The notes under the pieces: generated by a model
Told to the model about the DNA's origin: nothing
What the model saw: only the letters and a program-made list of their open reading frames with translations
The model's database searches: none
Position numbers and translations under genes: made by a program
Part shown: piece by piece, positions 24,084 to 32,350 of the stretch
Numbering within the stretch: position 1 is the stretch's first letter
Layout: every line of letters begins with the position of its first letter
DNA from: Microbacterium sp. AG238
GTDB lineage: Bacteria > Actinomycetota > Actinomycetes > Actinomycetales > Microbacteriaceae
NCBI RefSeq assembly: GCF_003610405.1
Contig: NZ_RAQC01000001.1
Location: 2,356,001-2,420,000 of the forward strand
DNA: 64,000 bases
Direction of reading: 5' to 3'

Positions 24084-25570
24084 CCGCCGTGACCGCGGCG
24101 CGCGCGGCATCCTCGTCGGCGCGGATGCGGCCCGGGTCGGGTTCGGCGGCCCCGGCCTCCGGACGTTGGGCGTGGCTGCGCGAGCGGGGGATGGGCGCCT
24201 CGGTGCTCGTCGCCGCGATCTCGGGCGGATTCGGCGTGCTGCTGGTCGCCGTCACCGGGCTGATCGGCGCGTGGCTCATGGCCGACCCGTTCCTCTCGGG
24301 CGGAGAGACCATCGTCATCGTCGTGGCGATCCTCAGCGTGCTGCTGGTCGCGGTGGCGATGTACGTCGCCGCGATCGTCACGGCCAACACGTTCGCCACG
24401 ATCGTGGCGGGTCGCACCCGTCAGATCGCCCTGATGCGCCTCATCGGCGCGTCGGCGCGGTCGCAGCGGTCGCGGATCGCGCGGCAGGGCCTCGTCGTCG
24501 GCGCGATCGGCGCCGTGCTCGGGCTGGTCGGCGGAACCGCCGGAGCGCTCGGTCTCCAGCAGATCGCCGCACGGGCGTGGGGGCTCGACGTCGACTACAA
24601 CGTCGTGCAGCCCGTGCTGCTGGCGCCGGCATTCGTCGTAGCGCTGACGACCTGGATCGCCGCGTGGTCCGGATCGCGTCGCGTGCTCGAGGTCACGCCC
24701 CTCGCTGCCCTCGCGGGGTCGGCGCCGCGCACGGCGGAAGAGGCCGCGGGCCGTACGCGCCGCCGCGTCGCCGCGGTGTCGTTGTTCGGCGTCGGCGCGG
24801 TGCTGCTCGCTCTCGGCATCCTCGCCGGCTTCACCACACCCCTCGGCGTGGTCGTCGCGTTCTTCGGAGGTCTCGCCTCGTTCACCGGACTGAGCCTGGG
24901 TGCCGCACTCGTCATGCCGCCGCTGCTGCGCCTGACCGGGCGACTCTTCGGCCGTTCGGCGTCGGCGCGGCTGGCGGCCGAGAACGCGCTGCGCTACCCC
25001 GAGCGATCGAGCCGCATGGCGATCGGCGTCGTCATGGGCGTCACGCTCGTGACGATGTTCGCCGTCGCCTCGGAGTCGGTCAAGGGCGTCATGGCCGCCT
25101 CGGGCGGTGGCGAGGTGTCGGGCGAGATGGCCCGTCTGCTCGACACGTTCAGCGCGGTCATGATGGCTCTCGTCGGGGTGTCGGCGGTGATCGCGGCGGT
25201 CGGTCTCGTCAACCTGCTCACGATCGGCGTCGTGCAGCGCACCCGCGAGCTCGGGCTGCTGCGCGCCCTCGGCCTGACCGGACGTCAGATCCGCTCGATG
25301 GTGCTGTTCGAGGCGGCGCACATCACGATCACCTCGGTCGTGTTCGGCCTGCTGCTCGGCATCGCCTACGGCTGGGCGGCAGCGCAGTCGCTGCTCGGGT
25401 CGGTGCGGGTGCCGCCGCTGTGGCTCGCCCCCACCTTCGTGCTTCCGGGCATCCCGTGGCTCACCGTCGCCGGGATCGTCGTGGCCACCGCCGTGCTCAC
25501 GATCGTAGCCGCGGTCGTTCCCACCCGCCTCGCGACCCGCGTCTCGCCCGTGGAGGCACTCGCCGAGTGA
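24080..25570 (+). CDS. FtsX-like ABC permease
   Basis: 496 residues. Two FtsX cores: one with TNTFATIVAGRTRQIALMRLIGASARSQRSRIARQGLVVG and a second with VNLLTIGVVQRTRELGLLRALGLTGRQIRSMVLFEA. Each is followed by transmembrane helices; there are about eight in total. The extracytoplasmic domains are short, unlike MacB, so a BceB/YxdM-like or simple exporter permease is more likely. ATG 24080 overlaps the ATPase stop (ATGA). The 3' end faces a GNAT gene across a shared terminator. Confidence 0.9.
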   Translation: MTAVTAARAASSSARMRPGSGSAAPASGRWAWLRERGMGASVLVAAISGGFGVLLVAVTGLIGAWLMADPFLSGGETIVIVVAILSVLLVAVAMYVAAIVTANTFATIVAGRTRQIALMRLIGASARSQRSRIARQGLVVGAIGAVLGLVGGTAGALGLQQIAARAWGLDVDYNVVQPVLLAPAFVVALTTWIAAWSGSRRVLEVTPLAALAGSAPRTAEEAAGRTRRRVAAVSLFGVGAVLLALGILAGFTTPLGVVVAFFGGLASFTGLSLGAALVMPPLLRLTGRLFGRSASARLAAENALRYPERSSRMAIGVVMGVTLVTMFAVASESVKGVMAASGGGEVSGEMARLLDTFSAVMMALVGVSAVIAAVGLVNLLTIGVVQRTRELGLLRALGLTGRQIRSMVLFEAAHITITSVVFGLLLGIAYGWAAAQSLLGSVRVPPLWLAPTFVLPGIPWLTVAGIVVATAVLTIVAAVVPTRLATRVSPVEALAE

Positions 25571-25588
25571 CGCGGCTCACGCTCCGGC

Positions 25589-25627
25589 AGGTCCGGCTCG
25601 TCCCTCATCGGCGGACGAGCCGGACCT
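25589..25627. terminator. 15-bp perfect hairpin between convergent genes
   Basis: AGGTCCGGCTCGTCC (25589-25603) and GGACGAGCCGGACCT (25613-25627), loop of 9 nt. It terminates the FtsX operon and, in the other direction, overlaps the last codons of the GNAT gene. Confidence 0.75.
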
Positions 25628-26150
25628 CGCTGATGGTCTCGCCCCAGCTGGTGTCGTCCTTCACAGCGCCGTCGGGGCGGAATCCGTTGCGGGCGTAGAA
25701 CGCGCGGGCACGCGGGTTGTCGGCGAGCACCCAGAGCGACGCGGGCTCGTCGCCCAGAGCGGCATCCAGCAGCGCCTGCCCCGCGCCGGTGCCGTAGTGG
25801 GCGGCGAGGACGTAGATCGCATACAGCTCGAGCGGTGCAGCGGGAGGGTCGTCGCGGGACGAGCCGCTGACGGCGAAACCGACGATCGTGCCGGAGATCA
25901 CGGCGACCCATGTGCGGCCGAGGTCGTGCGTGCGTTCCGTGCCGGCCGGCACCGCCGACTGTCGCTCGTCGAGCCGCTGCTCGTGGCCGAGCAGTTCACC
26001 CCGTACGCGCGTCAGACGATCGAGATCGAGGCGGTCGAGGATGCTCTGCGGCATCCGGCCGGTGTAGGCCTCGTGCCAGCCGACGACGTGCACGCGCGCG
26101 ATCGCCGCAGCATCGGCGGGAACGGCCCGCCGCACGGCGACGGCGGTCAC
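25605..26150 (-). CDS. GNAT family N-acetyltransferase
   Basis: 181 residues. AVRRAVPADAAAIARVHVVGWHEAYTGRMP is the usual N-terminal GNAT start, GFAVSG ... LELYAIYVLAAHYGTGAGQALLDAAL contains the acetyl-CoA loop (Q/R-X-X-G-X-G/A as HYGTGAG), and LWVLADNPRARAFYARNGFRPDG is the conserved C-terminal motif. Substrate unknown. GTG start at 26150 overlaps the upstream SRPBCC gene by 4 bp, so the two are cotranscribed. Confidence 0.9.
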   Translation of the reverse strand: MTAVAVRRAVPADAAAIARVHVVGWHEAYTGRMPQSILDRLDLDRLTRVRGELLGHEQRLDERQSAVPAGTERTHDLGRTWVAVISGTIVGFAVSGSSRDDPPAAPLELYAIYVLAAHYGTGAGQALLDAALGDEPASLWVLADNPRARAFYARNGFRPDGAVKDDTSWGETISEVRLVRR

Positions 26151-26677
26151 GACGCGGGATCGGGCTCGGGCTCGGGGTCGTAGGCCCAGGTCGGCGCGAC
26201 CTGCCGCAGGCGCGTCGATCGCCACTGCCAGGTCGCCCAGAGCATCGGCCACAGCGCCGGCGCGGCGAGGCCCCCGATCACGAGGCGCTCGCGCCACAGC
26301 GTGCGGGTGGGGTCGCCGGGTGCCGGCGAGACCGCCATCTGGTGGTCCCAGACGTCGAGCACCGAGAGCGGGCCGGTGAGGGGGATGCCGCTGTCACGCA
26401 GGATCCGCACGGTCGAGGCATCCGTCTCTCCGGGGCGGCGCTCCTCGACCGCACGGTCCGACACGTGGATCAGCTGACGCCCGACCGGCATGCCCAGCGC
26501 CGACAGCTGGACCGGCACGTCCGCCCCCGGTTCGAGCGAGGTCGGCATCCCCTCGGCGGCGAGGGGCTCGAGCCCCATGAGCGGTGCGTACAGCTCGGCG
26601 AGCGCGCGCGGCGAGTGGAGGGCACGCCAGGCGGCGTCGGCGTCGCAGTCGAGCACGAGCTTCTGGAGGATGCGCAT
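26147..26677 (-). CDS. SRPBCC (START-like) domain protein
   Basis: 176 residues, starting MRILQKLVLDCDADAAWRALHSPRALAELYAPLMGLEPL, the opening of polyketide-cyclase/START-like proteins that hold hydrophobic ligands. It continues HVSDRAVEERRPGETDASTVRILRDSGIPLTGPLSVLDVWDHQMAV. I cannot name a ligand. CAGACT sits 6 nt before the ATG, a leaderless arrangement, and the divergent ComB-like gene starts only 32 bp away. Confidence 0.75.
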   Translation of the reverse strand: MRILQKLVLDCDADAAWRALHSPRALAELYAPLMGLEPLAAEGMPTSLEPGADVPVQLSALGMPVGRQLIHVSDRAVEERRPGETDASTVRILRDSGIPLTGPLSVLDVWDHQMAVSPAPGDPTRTLWRERLVIGGLAAPALWPMLWATWQWRSTRLRQVAPTWAYDPEPEPDPAS

Positions 26678-26683
26678 GAGCCC

Positions 26684-26703
26684 AGTCTGCCCCGTCGTAG
26701 GCT
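26684..26703. promoter_or_regulatory. back-to-back -10 elements of two divergent leaderless genes
   Basis: CAGACT on the minus strand (26684-26689) is 6 nt before ATG 26677; TAGGCT on the plus strand (26698-26703) is 6 nt before ATG 26710. The -35 of each promoter must fall in the other gene's start region. Confidence 0.5.
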
Positions 26704-26709
26704 GATCGG

Positions 26710-27357
26710 ATGCCGTCGCCCGCAGCATCCTCGCCGTTCGACCAGTCCCGCTACCAGGTGCGTCTCGACTGGGGCATCGCGGGCCTTCGCCGCGTGGCCC
26801 CCGCGGATGTCGTGGTCGTCGTCGATGTGCTGCGCTTCTCGTCGACCGTCTCGGCCCGCGTCGCCGCGGGGGAGCGCGTCGTGCTCGACGACGCCGCGAG
26901 CGCCGTCTCGCGCAACGGCGCGATGATCGCCGGGGCGGCATCCGATGCGCTCGTGCTGCTCGGCTGCCTGCGCAACGCCGGCGCGGTCGCGGCCGCCGTG
27001 CTCGCGGAGCAGCAGCGCCGCGGAGCCCGCACGAGTATCGCCGTGATCGCCGCGGGCGAGCTCGCCGGGCCGGGCGAGGAGCCCGAGCTGCGTTTCGCCG
27101 TCGAAGACCTGCTCGGTGCGGGAGCGGTCGTCGACGCCCTCTCGCGCCTCGGCATCGACCACACCTCGCCGGAAGCGGCCGCGGCGTGCGAGTCGTTCCG
27201 CGGCCTCGGCGGCGCGGTGCGGCACCTGCTCACGGCGAGCGGCTCGGGGCAGGAGCTCCTCGAGCGCGGGTTGCGCGCCGACGTGCTCGCGGCGGCGCAG
27301 ATCGGGGCCGATGCGGTGGCGCCGGTGCTCCGCGGCGGTGTCTTCACGGCCGCCTGA
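26710..27357 (+). CDS. 2-phosphosulfolactate phosphatase (ComB) family protein
   Basis: 215 residues. Contains DVVVVVDVLRFSSTVSARVAAGERVVLDD, the ComB DVLRFSTT signature, and VIAAGELAGPGEEPELRFAVEDLLGAGAVVDAL, matching the G(E)...EDxxGAG motif. ComB dephosphorylates 2-phosphosulfolactate in methanogen coenzyme M synthesis, but bacteria without that pathway also carry family members, and nothing else of the pathway is here, so the substrate is uncertain. Confidence 0.85.
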   Translation: MPSPAASSPFDQSRYQVRLDWGIAGLRRVAPADVVVVVDVLRFSSTVSARVAAGERVVLDDAASAVSRNGAMIAGAASDALVLLGCLRNAGAVAAAVLAEQQRRGARTSIAVIAAGELAGPGEEPELRFAVEDLLGAGAVVDALSRLGIDHTSPEAAAACESFRGLGGAVRHLLTASGSGQELLERGLRADVLAAAQIGADAVAPVLRGGVFTAA

Positions 27358-27362
27358 CGCCG

Positions 27363-27403
27363 ACTCCTCGAGAACGTCGCGAAACGAGCCCGAATCGAGG
27401 AGT
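27363..27403. repeat. palindromic element between convergent genes
   Basis: ACTCCTCGA (27363-27371) and TCGAGGAGT (27395-27403), perfect 9-bp arms, 23-nt centre containing CGAGCCCGAA. Related in its ends to the element inside the ABC-F gene (8956-9028). In this position it can also act as a terminator for both the ComB-like and SprT-like genes. Confidence 0.6.
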
Positions 27404-27414
27404 TCGTGCAGCCG

Positions 27415-27903
27415 TCAGCGCGGGGTCGCGGCTGCGCGTCGGTCCGCCGGGGAGATCTCGCGGCGAACCCACCGGAACAGATGGCGCTCGTCGTATGACG
27501 ATGCGCACATCCGGCATGACGCCGCCCGCGTGGGACGGCGGTGGCGGTAGGCCACATGGCCGGCGGGGCACTGGCCCACCCATGGCGCCAGCTCGACGGC
27601 CGTCTCACCGCGATGGGTCGTGCCGCCGACATAGCCGAGCTCGCGCGCCGTACGGAGCCAGTCGCGACCGTGGCCGGCGGCCGGGCCGGCGATCGCGTGG
27701 GCGACCTCGTGCAGCAGTGTCTGGTGGTTCTCGTCGTCGTCGAACCGGGCTGCGAGGTAGCGCGAGACGCTGATGCGCCGGCGCGTGTAGTCGCACTGGC
27801 CCGCGCGACGCTTGGCGTTGTCGAACCGGAACGTCCAGGAGTCGTCGAGGTGCGCCGCGATCAGCGCCTCGGCCCAGACCCGGACCCGATCGAGATCACT
27901 CAT
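27415..27903 (-). CDS. SprT-like zinc metalloprotease domain protein
   Basis: 162 residues. QTLLHEVAHAIAG has HEXXH (His65, Glu66, His69) with a following HGRDW helix, as in SprT/Spartan. A zinc-ribbon-like C-terminus reads CPAGHVAYRHRRPTRAASCRMC. Spartan-type enzymes digest DNA-protein crosslinks; whether this small bacterial form does is unproven. TAACGT lies 7 nt before ATG 27903, supporting the start. Confidence 0.88.
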   Translation of the reverse strand: MSDLDRVRVWAEALIAAHLDDSWTFRFDNAKRRAGQCDYTRRRISVSRYLAARFDDDENHQTLLHEVAHAIAGPAAGHGRDWLRTARELGYVGGTTHRGETAVELAPWVGQCPAGHVAYRHRRPTRAASCRMCASSYDERHLFRWVRREISPADRRAAATPR

Positions 27904-27946
27904 GCGGTGGACGTTACGCGCGGGGTGAGACAGCGGACGGCGGCGC

Positions 27947-28480
27947 TCAGCTGGCGACGATCGAGCGCGAACGGCGCCGCTCAGCGGCGTCGACGGCGAG
28001 CAGGGTCGACTCGAGCTGCTCCTCGGGGGCGCCGCCCTCCTGGCGGAGGAACAGGGCACGCTTGAAGTCGGTGCGAGCGTCGGAGTACTCCTCCGCGTCG
28101 TACGACACCTTGCCGCGGTGCTGGTAGGCGAAGGCGGCGAGCAGGGGCCAGTTCTGGCCCTCCGCTTCCTCCGCGCACGTCGTCAGCTCCTGGATCGCCG
28201 CGGCGAACGCCCCGCGATTCTGCAGGATCGTCGCGTGCAGCACACGGGCGCGCAGCAGGTCTTTGCGGGTCCCCGCCATGCGCGCCACTCGCACCGCCTG
28301 CTCGGCGAGGACGAGAGCCTCGTCGAGCCGATCGAGCACCTTCAGCAGCCAGACGCGCTCGAGGAGCGCGGGCAGGCTGCGCTGCTCGCCGATCTCAGCC
28401 AGGCGCTGTGCGCACTGCTCCGGGTCGACGATCTCCCGCAGCGTGTCCGGGTCGTACCCGAGGATGTAGCCCACCGTCAT
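27947..28480 (-). CDS. TPR-like hypothetical protein
   Basis: 177 residues, all-helical. LLERVWLLKVLDRLDEALVLAEQAVRVARMAG, LRARVLHATILQNRGAFAAAIQELTTCAEEAE and AAFAYQHRGKVSYDAEEYSDARTDFKRALFLRQEG are three tetratricopeptide-like repeats. No enzymatic motif. GGAGG just upstream of ATG 28480. 43 bp before the SprT-like gene on the same strand, which has its own -10. Confidence 0.8.
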   Translation of the reverse strand: MTVGYILGYDPDTLREIVDPEQCAQRLAEIGEQRSLPALLERVWLLKVLDRLDEALVLAEQAVRVARMAGTRKDLLRARVLHATILQNRGAFAAAIQELTTCAEEAEGQNWPLLAAFAYQHRGKVSYDAEEYSDARTDFKRALFLRQEGGAPEEQLESTLLAVDAAERRRSRSIVAS

Positions 28481-28553
28481 CCACCTCCGCGACTCGAGAA
28501 CGGTGGATCCCAGTCTCGTCGAAAGGGGCCGAAGCGCCCGCCCGCCGCGCCGG

Positions 28554-29417
28554 TCAGCGTTCGAACACGGATGCCGACGGCTTCGGCGACGGGGTCGCGT
28601 CAGCGTCCGTCGCCACCCGGGCGCCTCGGGCGAACTCGTCGATCTCCGCGCCCTGCGCGACCTTCGCGGGGAACGGCCCGGCCGCCATCAGGCGCGGCAA
28701 CCACTCCGAGGGCAGCGGGGCAGCCGACGCCGCGATCACGATGTTGCCGAAACGTCGCCCCTTCAGCAGCTGCACCTCGGCGAGCAGCAGCACCTCGGGG
28801 AGGACCTCGCGCACCGTCGCCACCTGGCGCCGGGCGAACGCCAGTCCCGCGCCGTCCGCGACGTTGACCAGCAGCACACCGTCCGGTGCGAGCAGTCGCG
28901 CGAGCGAGCGGTAGTACTCCACCGTCGTCAGGTGGGCGGGAGTCTGCGCTCCCGCGAACACGTCGGAGACGACGAGGTCGGCCGCGCCGGTCAGGCCCGG
29001 GGGGAGCTTCTCGGCGACGGTGCGGGCATCTCCGATGCGCACGCGCACCTGCGCGCCCCGGGGGAGGGGCAGAGCCTCGCGGACGAGGTCGACCAGCGGC
29101 TGTTCGAGCTCGATCACCTGCTGGCGCGATCCCGGCCGGGTGTGGGCGATGTACCGGGGGAGCGTCAGCGCGCCGGCGCCCAGATGGACCGCGGTGAGCG
29201 GCTGTCCCGGCATCCGCAGACGATCGATGACAGCCGCCATCCGGGCGATGTACTCGAAGTGCAGATGTGTCGGATCGTCGAGGTCGACGTGCGACTGGGG
29301 CGTTCCATCGACGTCGAGCTCGAAGCCGGACGTGAACGAAGACGGCACGATACGAGCGATCGTGCCGTCTGACAGGCGTGCCTGCGGACCGGGTTCCTCG
29401 ACGCGCGCTCGTGCCAT
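28554..29417 (-). CDS. spermidine synthase-like methyltransferase-fold protein
   Basis: 287 residues. LTAVHLGAGALTLPRYIAHTRPGSRQQVIELEQPLVDLVREAL is the Rossmann GXGXG/acidic-end motif of the spermidine-synthase-like family, VRIGDARTVAEKL the adenine-binding segment, and DLVVSDVFAGAQTPAHLTTVEYYRSLARLLAPDGVLLVNVAD the active-site region. Actinobacterial members (sometimes labelled fused MFS/spermidine synthase) often lack proven aminopropyltransferase activity. TAGCGT 6 nt upstream gives a leaderless start at 29417. Confidence 0.85.
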   Translation of the reverse strand: MARARVEEPGPQARLSDGTIARIVPSSFTSGFELDVDGTPQSHVDLDDPTHLHFEYIARMAAVIDRLRMPGQPLTAVHLGAGALTLPRYIAHTRPGSRQQVIELEQPLVDLVREALPLPRGAQVRVRIGDARTVAEKLPPGLTGAADLVVSDVFAGAQTPAHLTTVEYYRSLARLLAPDGVLLVNVADGAGLAFARRQVATVREVLPEVLLLAEVQLLKGRRFGNIVIAASAAPLPSEWLPRLMAAGPFPAKVAQGAEIDEFARGARVATDADATPSPKPSASVFER

Positions 29418-29423
29418 TCCTCA

Positions 29424-29429
29424 ACGCTA
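29424..29429 (-). promoter_or_regulatory. -10 hexamer of the leaderless spermidine-synthase-like gene
   Basis: TAGCGT on the minus strand, 6 nt before ATG 29417. Confidence 0.55.
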
Positions 29430-29484
29430 GCGGCACGCGTCGCCACCGGTGCGAGCCGGTCTGCGCAGTCGAAACACGATCGAG

Positions 29485-29496
29485 ACATCGATGTAA
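29485..29496. promoter_or_regulatory. ACATCGATGTAA site upstream of the peptide-transporter binding protein
   Basis: Contains the perfect palindrome ACATCGATGT. An 11/12 match, ACATCGACGTAA, lies upstream of the transporter's ATPase gene at 35066-35077, so the two divergently placed units may share a regulator. A TAGGTT -10-like element follows at 29520. Confidence 0.5.
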
Positions 29497-29590
29497 TGAC
29501 TTCGACCCTCCTGCCCGTATAGGTTCGGACCCAATTACCTCGGAGCGCGCCGCGGTGGGCCCGCTCCGGACCTCAGAAAGGGACGCCCCC

Positions 29591-31264
29591 ATGCTCTCGA
29601 CTCCTCGCAAGCGCGCGCTCGCGGGACTGGCAGCGGTCGCCATCGGCGCCGTCGCCCTCTCGGCGTGCACCAGCCAGCGCGGAGGGGACGGTGAGACGGA
29701 TGCCGCGACCGACGTCGACGGCACCTTCGTCTTCGCCGCCTCCGCAGACCCGGCCAGCCTCGACCCCGCCTTCGCGCAGGACGGTGAGACCTTCCGCGTC
29801 TCACGCCAGATCTTCGAGGGCCTCGTCGGCACCGAGCCCGGAACCGCCGACCCCGCGCCCCTGCTCGCCGAGAGCTGGGAGTCGTCCGACGACGGACTGA
29901 CCCACACCTTCCAGCTGAAGGAGGGCGTGACCTTCCACGACGGCACGCCGTTCAACGCAGAAGCGGTGTGCGCGAACTTCGACCGCTGGTACAACTGGAC
30001 CGGCCTGGCAGCCAGCGAGGCCCTGTCGTACTACTACGGCAAGCTCTTCCGCGGCTACGTCGAGACCCCCGACACCGCGGTGTTCGACTCCTGCACCGCC
30101 GACTCCGACCTCGAGGCGACGGTGCAGCTGAAGCAGCCCTTCGCCGGCTTCATCCCCGCCCTCTCGCTCCCCGCCTTCGCGATGCAGAGCCCGACCGCGC
30201 TCGAGGAGTACGGCGCCGACGAGATCGGCGGCACCGAAGAGGCCCCCTCGCTCTCGGAGTACGGCGCCGGACACCCGACGGGCACCGGCCCCTACAAGTT
30301 CGACGAGTGGTCGCCGGGCGAGGAGCTCACGCTCTCGGCCTACGACGACTACTGGGGCGACTCGGGACAGGTGAACAAGATCATCTTCCGCGTCATCGAC
30401 GACCCCACCGCGCGCCGTCAGGCCCTCGAAGCCGGATCGATCGACGGCTACGACCTCGTCGGCCCCGCCGACACCGCCGCGCTCGAAGAGGCCGGCTTCA
30501 CGATGGTCTCGCGTCCCCCGTTCACGATCCTCTACCTCGCCTTCAACCAGGCGCAGCCCGAGCTGCAGGATGTGCGCGTCCGCGAGGCGCTCTCTCACGC
30601 GATCGACAAGGAGGCGCTCATCTCGCAGGTGCTCCCCGAGGGCACCGAGGTCGCGACGCAGTTCATGCCCGACACCGTCAACGGCTACAACCCCGACGTC
30701 ACGACGTACGACTACGACCCCGAGAAGGCCAAGGCCCTGCTCGCGGAGGCCGGCTACACCGAGGCCAACCCGCTGACGCTGACCTTCAACTACCCGGTCA
30801 ACGTCTCGCGCCCCTACATGCCCGACCCCGAGCAGATCGCCACCGTCATCTCGACGCAGCTGACCGACGTCGGTGTGCAGCTGACGCCGCAGACGGATGC
30901 CTGGAGCCCCGACTACCTCGACAAGATCACGGGCACCGCCGACCACGGCATCCACCTCCTGGGCTGGACGGGCGACTACAACGACACCGACAACTTCGTC
31001 GGCGTGTTCTTCGGTGCGCCCTCGGCCGAGTGGGGCTTCGACAACCCGGAGCTGTTCGCGGCCCTGAACGCCGCACGCGGCGTGCCGAACCTCGAGGAGC
31101 AGACCGCGCTCTACGAGCAGATCAACGAGCAGGTCGCCGAGTTCATCCCCGGCGTGCCCCTGGCTCACCCGGCCCCGACGCTCGCATTCGACCCGCGCGT
31201 CGAGAGCTACCCGGCCAGCCCGGTCAACGACGAGGTGTTCACGGACATCGTCCTGACCGAGTGA
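29591..31264 (+). CDS. ABC transporter substrate-binding lipoprotein (peptide/SBP_bac_5 family)
   Basis: 557 residues. Lipoprotein signal RKRALAGLAAVAIGAVALSAC with lipobox LSAC. The mature protein follows the DppA/OppA pattern: GTFVFAASADPASLDPAFAQDGETFRVSRQIFEGLVGTEPG, FQLKEGVTFHDGTPFNAEAVCANFDRW, and VREALSHAIDKEALISQVLPEGTEVATQFMP. It binds oligopeptides or similar ligands outside the membrane and delivers them to the following permeases. AAAGGGA ribosome binding site, so this gene has a normal leader. Start at the ATG preceding the signal peptide. Confidence 0.94.
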   Translation: MLSTPRKRALAGLAAVAIGAVALSACTSQRGGDGETDAATDVDGTFVFAASADPASLDPAFAQDGETFRVSRQIFEGLVGTEPGTADPAPLLAESWESSDDGLTHTFQLKEGVTFHDGTPFNAEAVCANFDRWYNWTGLAASEALSYYYGKLFRGYVETPDTAVFDSCTADSDLEATVQLKQPFAGFIPALSLPAFAMQSPTALEEYGADEIGGTEEAPSLSEYGAGHPTGTGPYKFDEWSPGEELTLSAYDDYWGDSGQVNKIIFRVIDDPTARRQALEAGSIDGYDLVGPADTAALEEAGFTMVSRPPFTILYLAFNQAQPELQDVRVREALSHAIDKEALISQVLPEGTEVATQFMPDTVNGYNPDVTTYDYDPEKAKALLAEAGYTEANPLTLTFNYPVNVSRPYMPDPEQIATVISTQLTDVGVQLTPQTDAWSPDYLDKITGTADHGIHLLGWTGDYNDTDNFVGVFFGAPSAEWGFDNPELFAALNAARGVPNLEEQTALYEQINEQVAEFIPGVPLAHPAPTLAFDPRVESYPASPVNDEVFTDIVLTE

Positions 31265-31283
31265 CGACGAACCGCTGACCCCG

Positions 31284-31320
31284 CGGGGCGGGCGACCGCC
31301 TCGGGCGCGAGCCCGCCCCG
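31284..31320 (+). terminator. intercistronic hairpin after the binding-protein gene
   Basis: CGGGGCGGGC (31284-31293) pairs with GCCCGCCCCG (31311-31320), 10-bp stem, 17-nt loop. In such operons a hairpin here stabilises the binding-protein message and reduces read-through into the permeases. Confidence 0.6.
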
Positions 31321-31345
31321 CACTCCTCGACCGAAAGATTCCGCG

Positions 31346-32350
31346 TTGCTGCGAACCATCGGCCAACGGCTGCTTCTGCTGATCCCCACGCTCCTCGGGC
31401 TCAGCATCCTCCTCTTCCTCTGGGTGCGCGCCCTGCCCGGCGGCCCCGCCGTCGCCCTCCTCGGCGAGAAGGCGACCCCCGACGCGATCGCCCGCATCAA
31501 CGAGCTGTACGGCTTCAACCGGCCGATCCTCGAGCAGTACGCCACCTATATGGGACGGCTGCTCACCGGCGACTTCGGGTCGTCGATCGAGACCGGGCGC
31601 CCCGTCGTCGAGGAGTTCCTCCGGCGGTTCCCGGCGACCGTCGAGCTCTCGATCGCGGCGCTCATCTTCGCCGTCGGCATCGGCATCCCCCTCGGGTATC
31701 TCGCGGCCCGACACCACGGCAGGATCAGCGACCACCTCGCTGTCGTCCTGAGTCTCGTGGGCGTCACGATCCCGGTGTTCTTCCTGGCCTTCATCCTCAA
31801 GTACGTCTTCGCCGTTCAACTCGGCTGGCTGCCGTCCGACGGCCGCCAGGACCCGCGCATCGATGCGACCCACTACACGAACTTCTATGTGCTCGACGGC
31901 CTCCTCACGGGAGAGTTCGACGCCGCATGGGACGCCGTCCTCCACCTCATCCTCCCGGCGCTGGCGCTGGGGACGATCCCGCTCGCGATCATCGTCCGCA
32001 TCACCCGCGCCTCGGTGCTCGACGTGCAGAACTCCGACTACGTGCGCACCGGCCGGGCCAAGGGCATCGCCCGCCGGACGCTCCGCGGCCGCTTCATCCT
32101 GCGCAACGCCATGCTGCCGGTCGCCACCACCGTCGGCCTGCAGGTCGGACTGCTGCTGGCCGGAGCGATCCTCACCGAGACGGTGTTCGCCTTCCCCGGG
32201 ATCGGCTCGTTCCTCGCCCGGGCGATCAGCGCCCGCGACTTCCCGGTGCTGCAGGGGTTCATCCTGTTCATCGCCGTCATCTACGCGCTCATCAACCTCA
32301 TCGTCGATGTCTCGTACAGCCTGATCGATCCGAGAGTGAGGGTCTCATGA
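31346..32350 (+). CDS. peptide ABC transporter permease (DppB type)
   Basis: 334 residues, six transmembrane helices. LLRTIGQRLLLLIPTLLGLSILLFLWVRALPGGPA is the DppB/OppB start, and the EAA-like loop is DYVRTGRAKGIARRTLRGRFILRNAMLPVATT. Start is TTG at 31346, since no in-frame ATG or GTG gives the full first helix; GAAAG is the nearest ribosome binding site. Partner of the next permease, with a 4-bp overlap. Confidence 0.92.
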   Translation: MLRTIGQRLLLLIPTLLGLSILLFLWVRALPGGPAVALLGEKATPDAIARINELYGFNRPILEQYATYMGRLLTGDFGSSIETGRPVVEEFLRRFPATVELSIAALIFAVGIGIPLGYLAARHHGRISDHLAVVLSLVGVTIPVFFLAFILKYVFAVQLGWLPSDGRQDPRIDATHYTNFYVLDGLLTGEFDAAWDAVLHLILPALALGTIPLAIIVRITRASVLDVQNSDYVRTGRAKGIARRTLRGRFILRNAMLPVATTVGLQVGLLLAGAILTETVFAFPGIGSFLARAISARDFPVLQGFILFIAVIYALINLIVDVSYSLIDPRVRVS

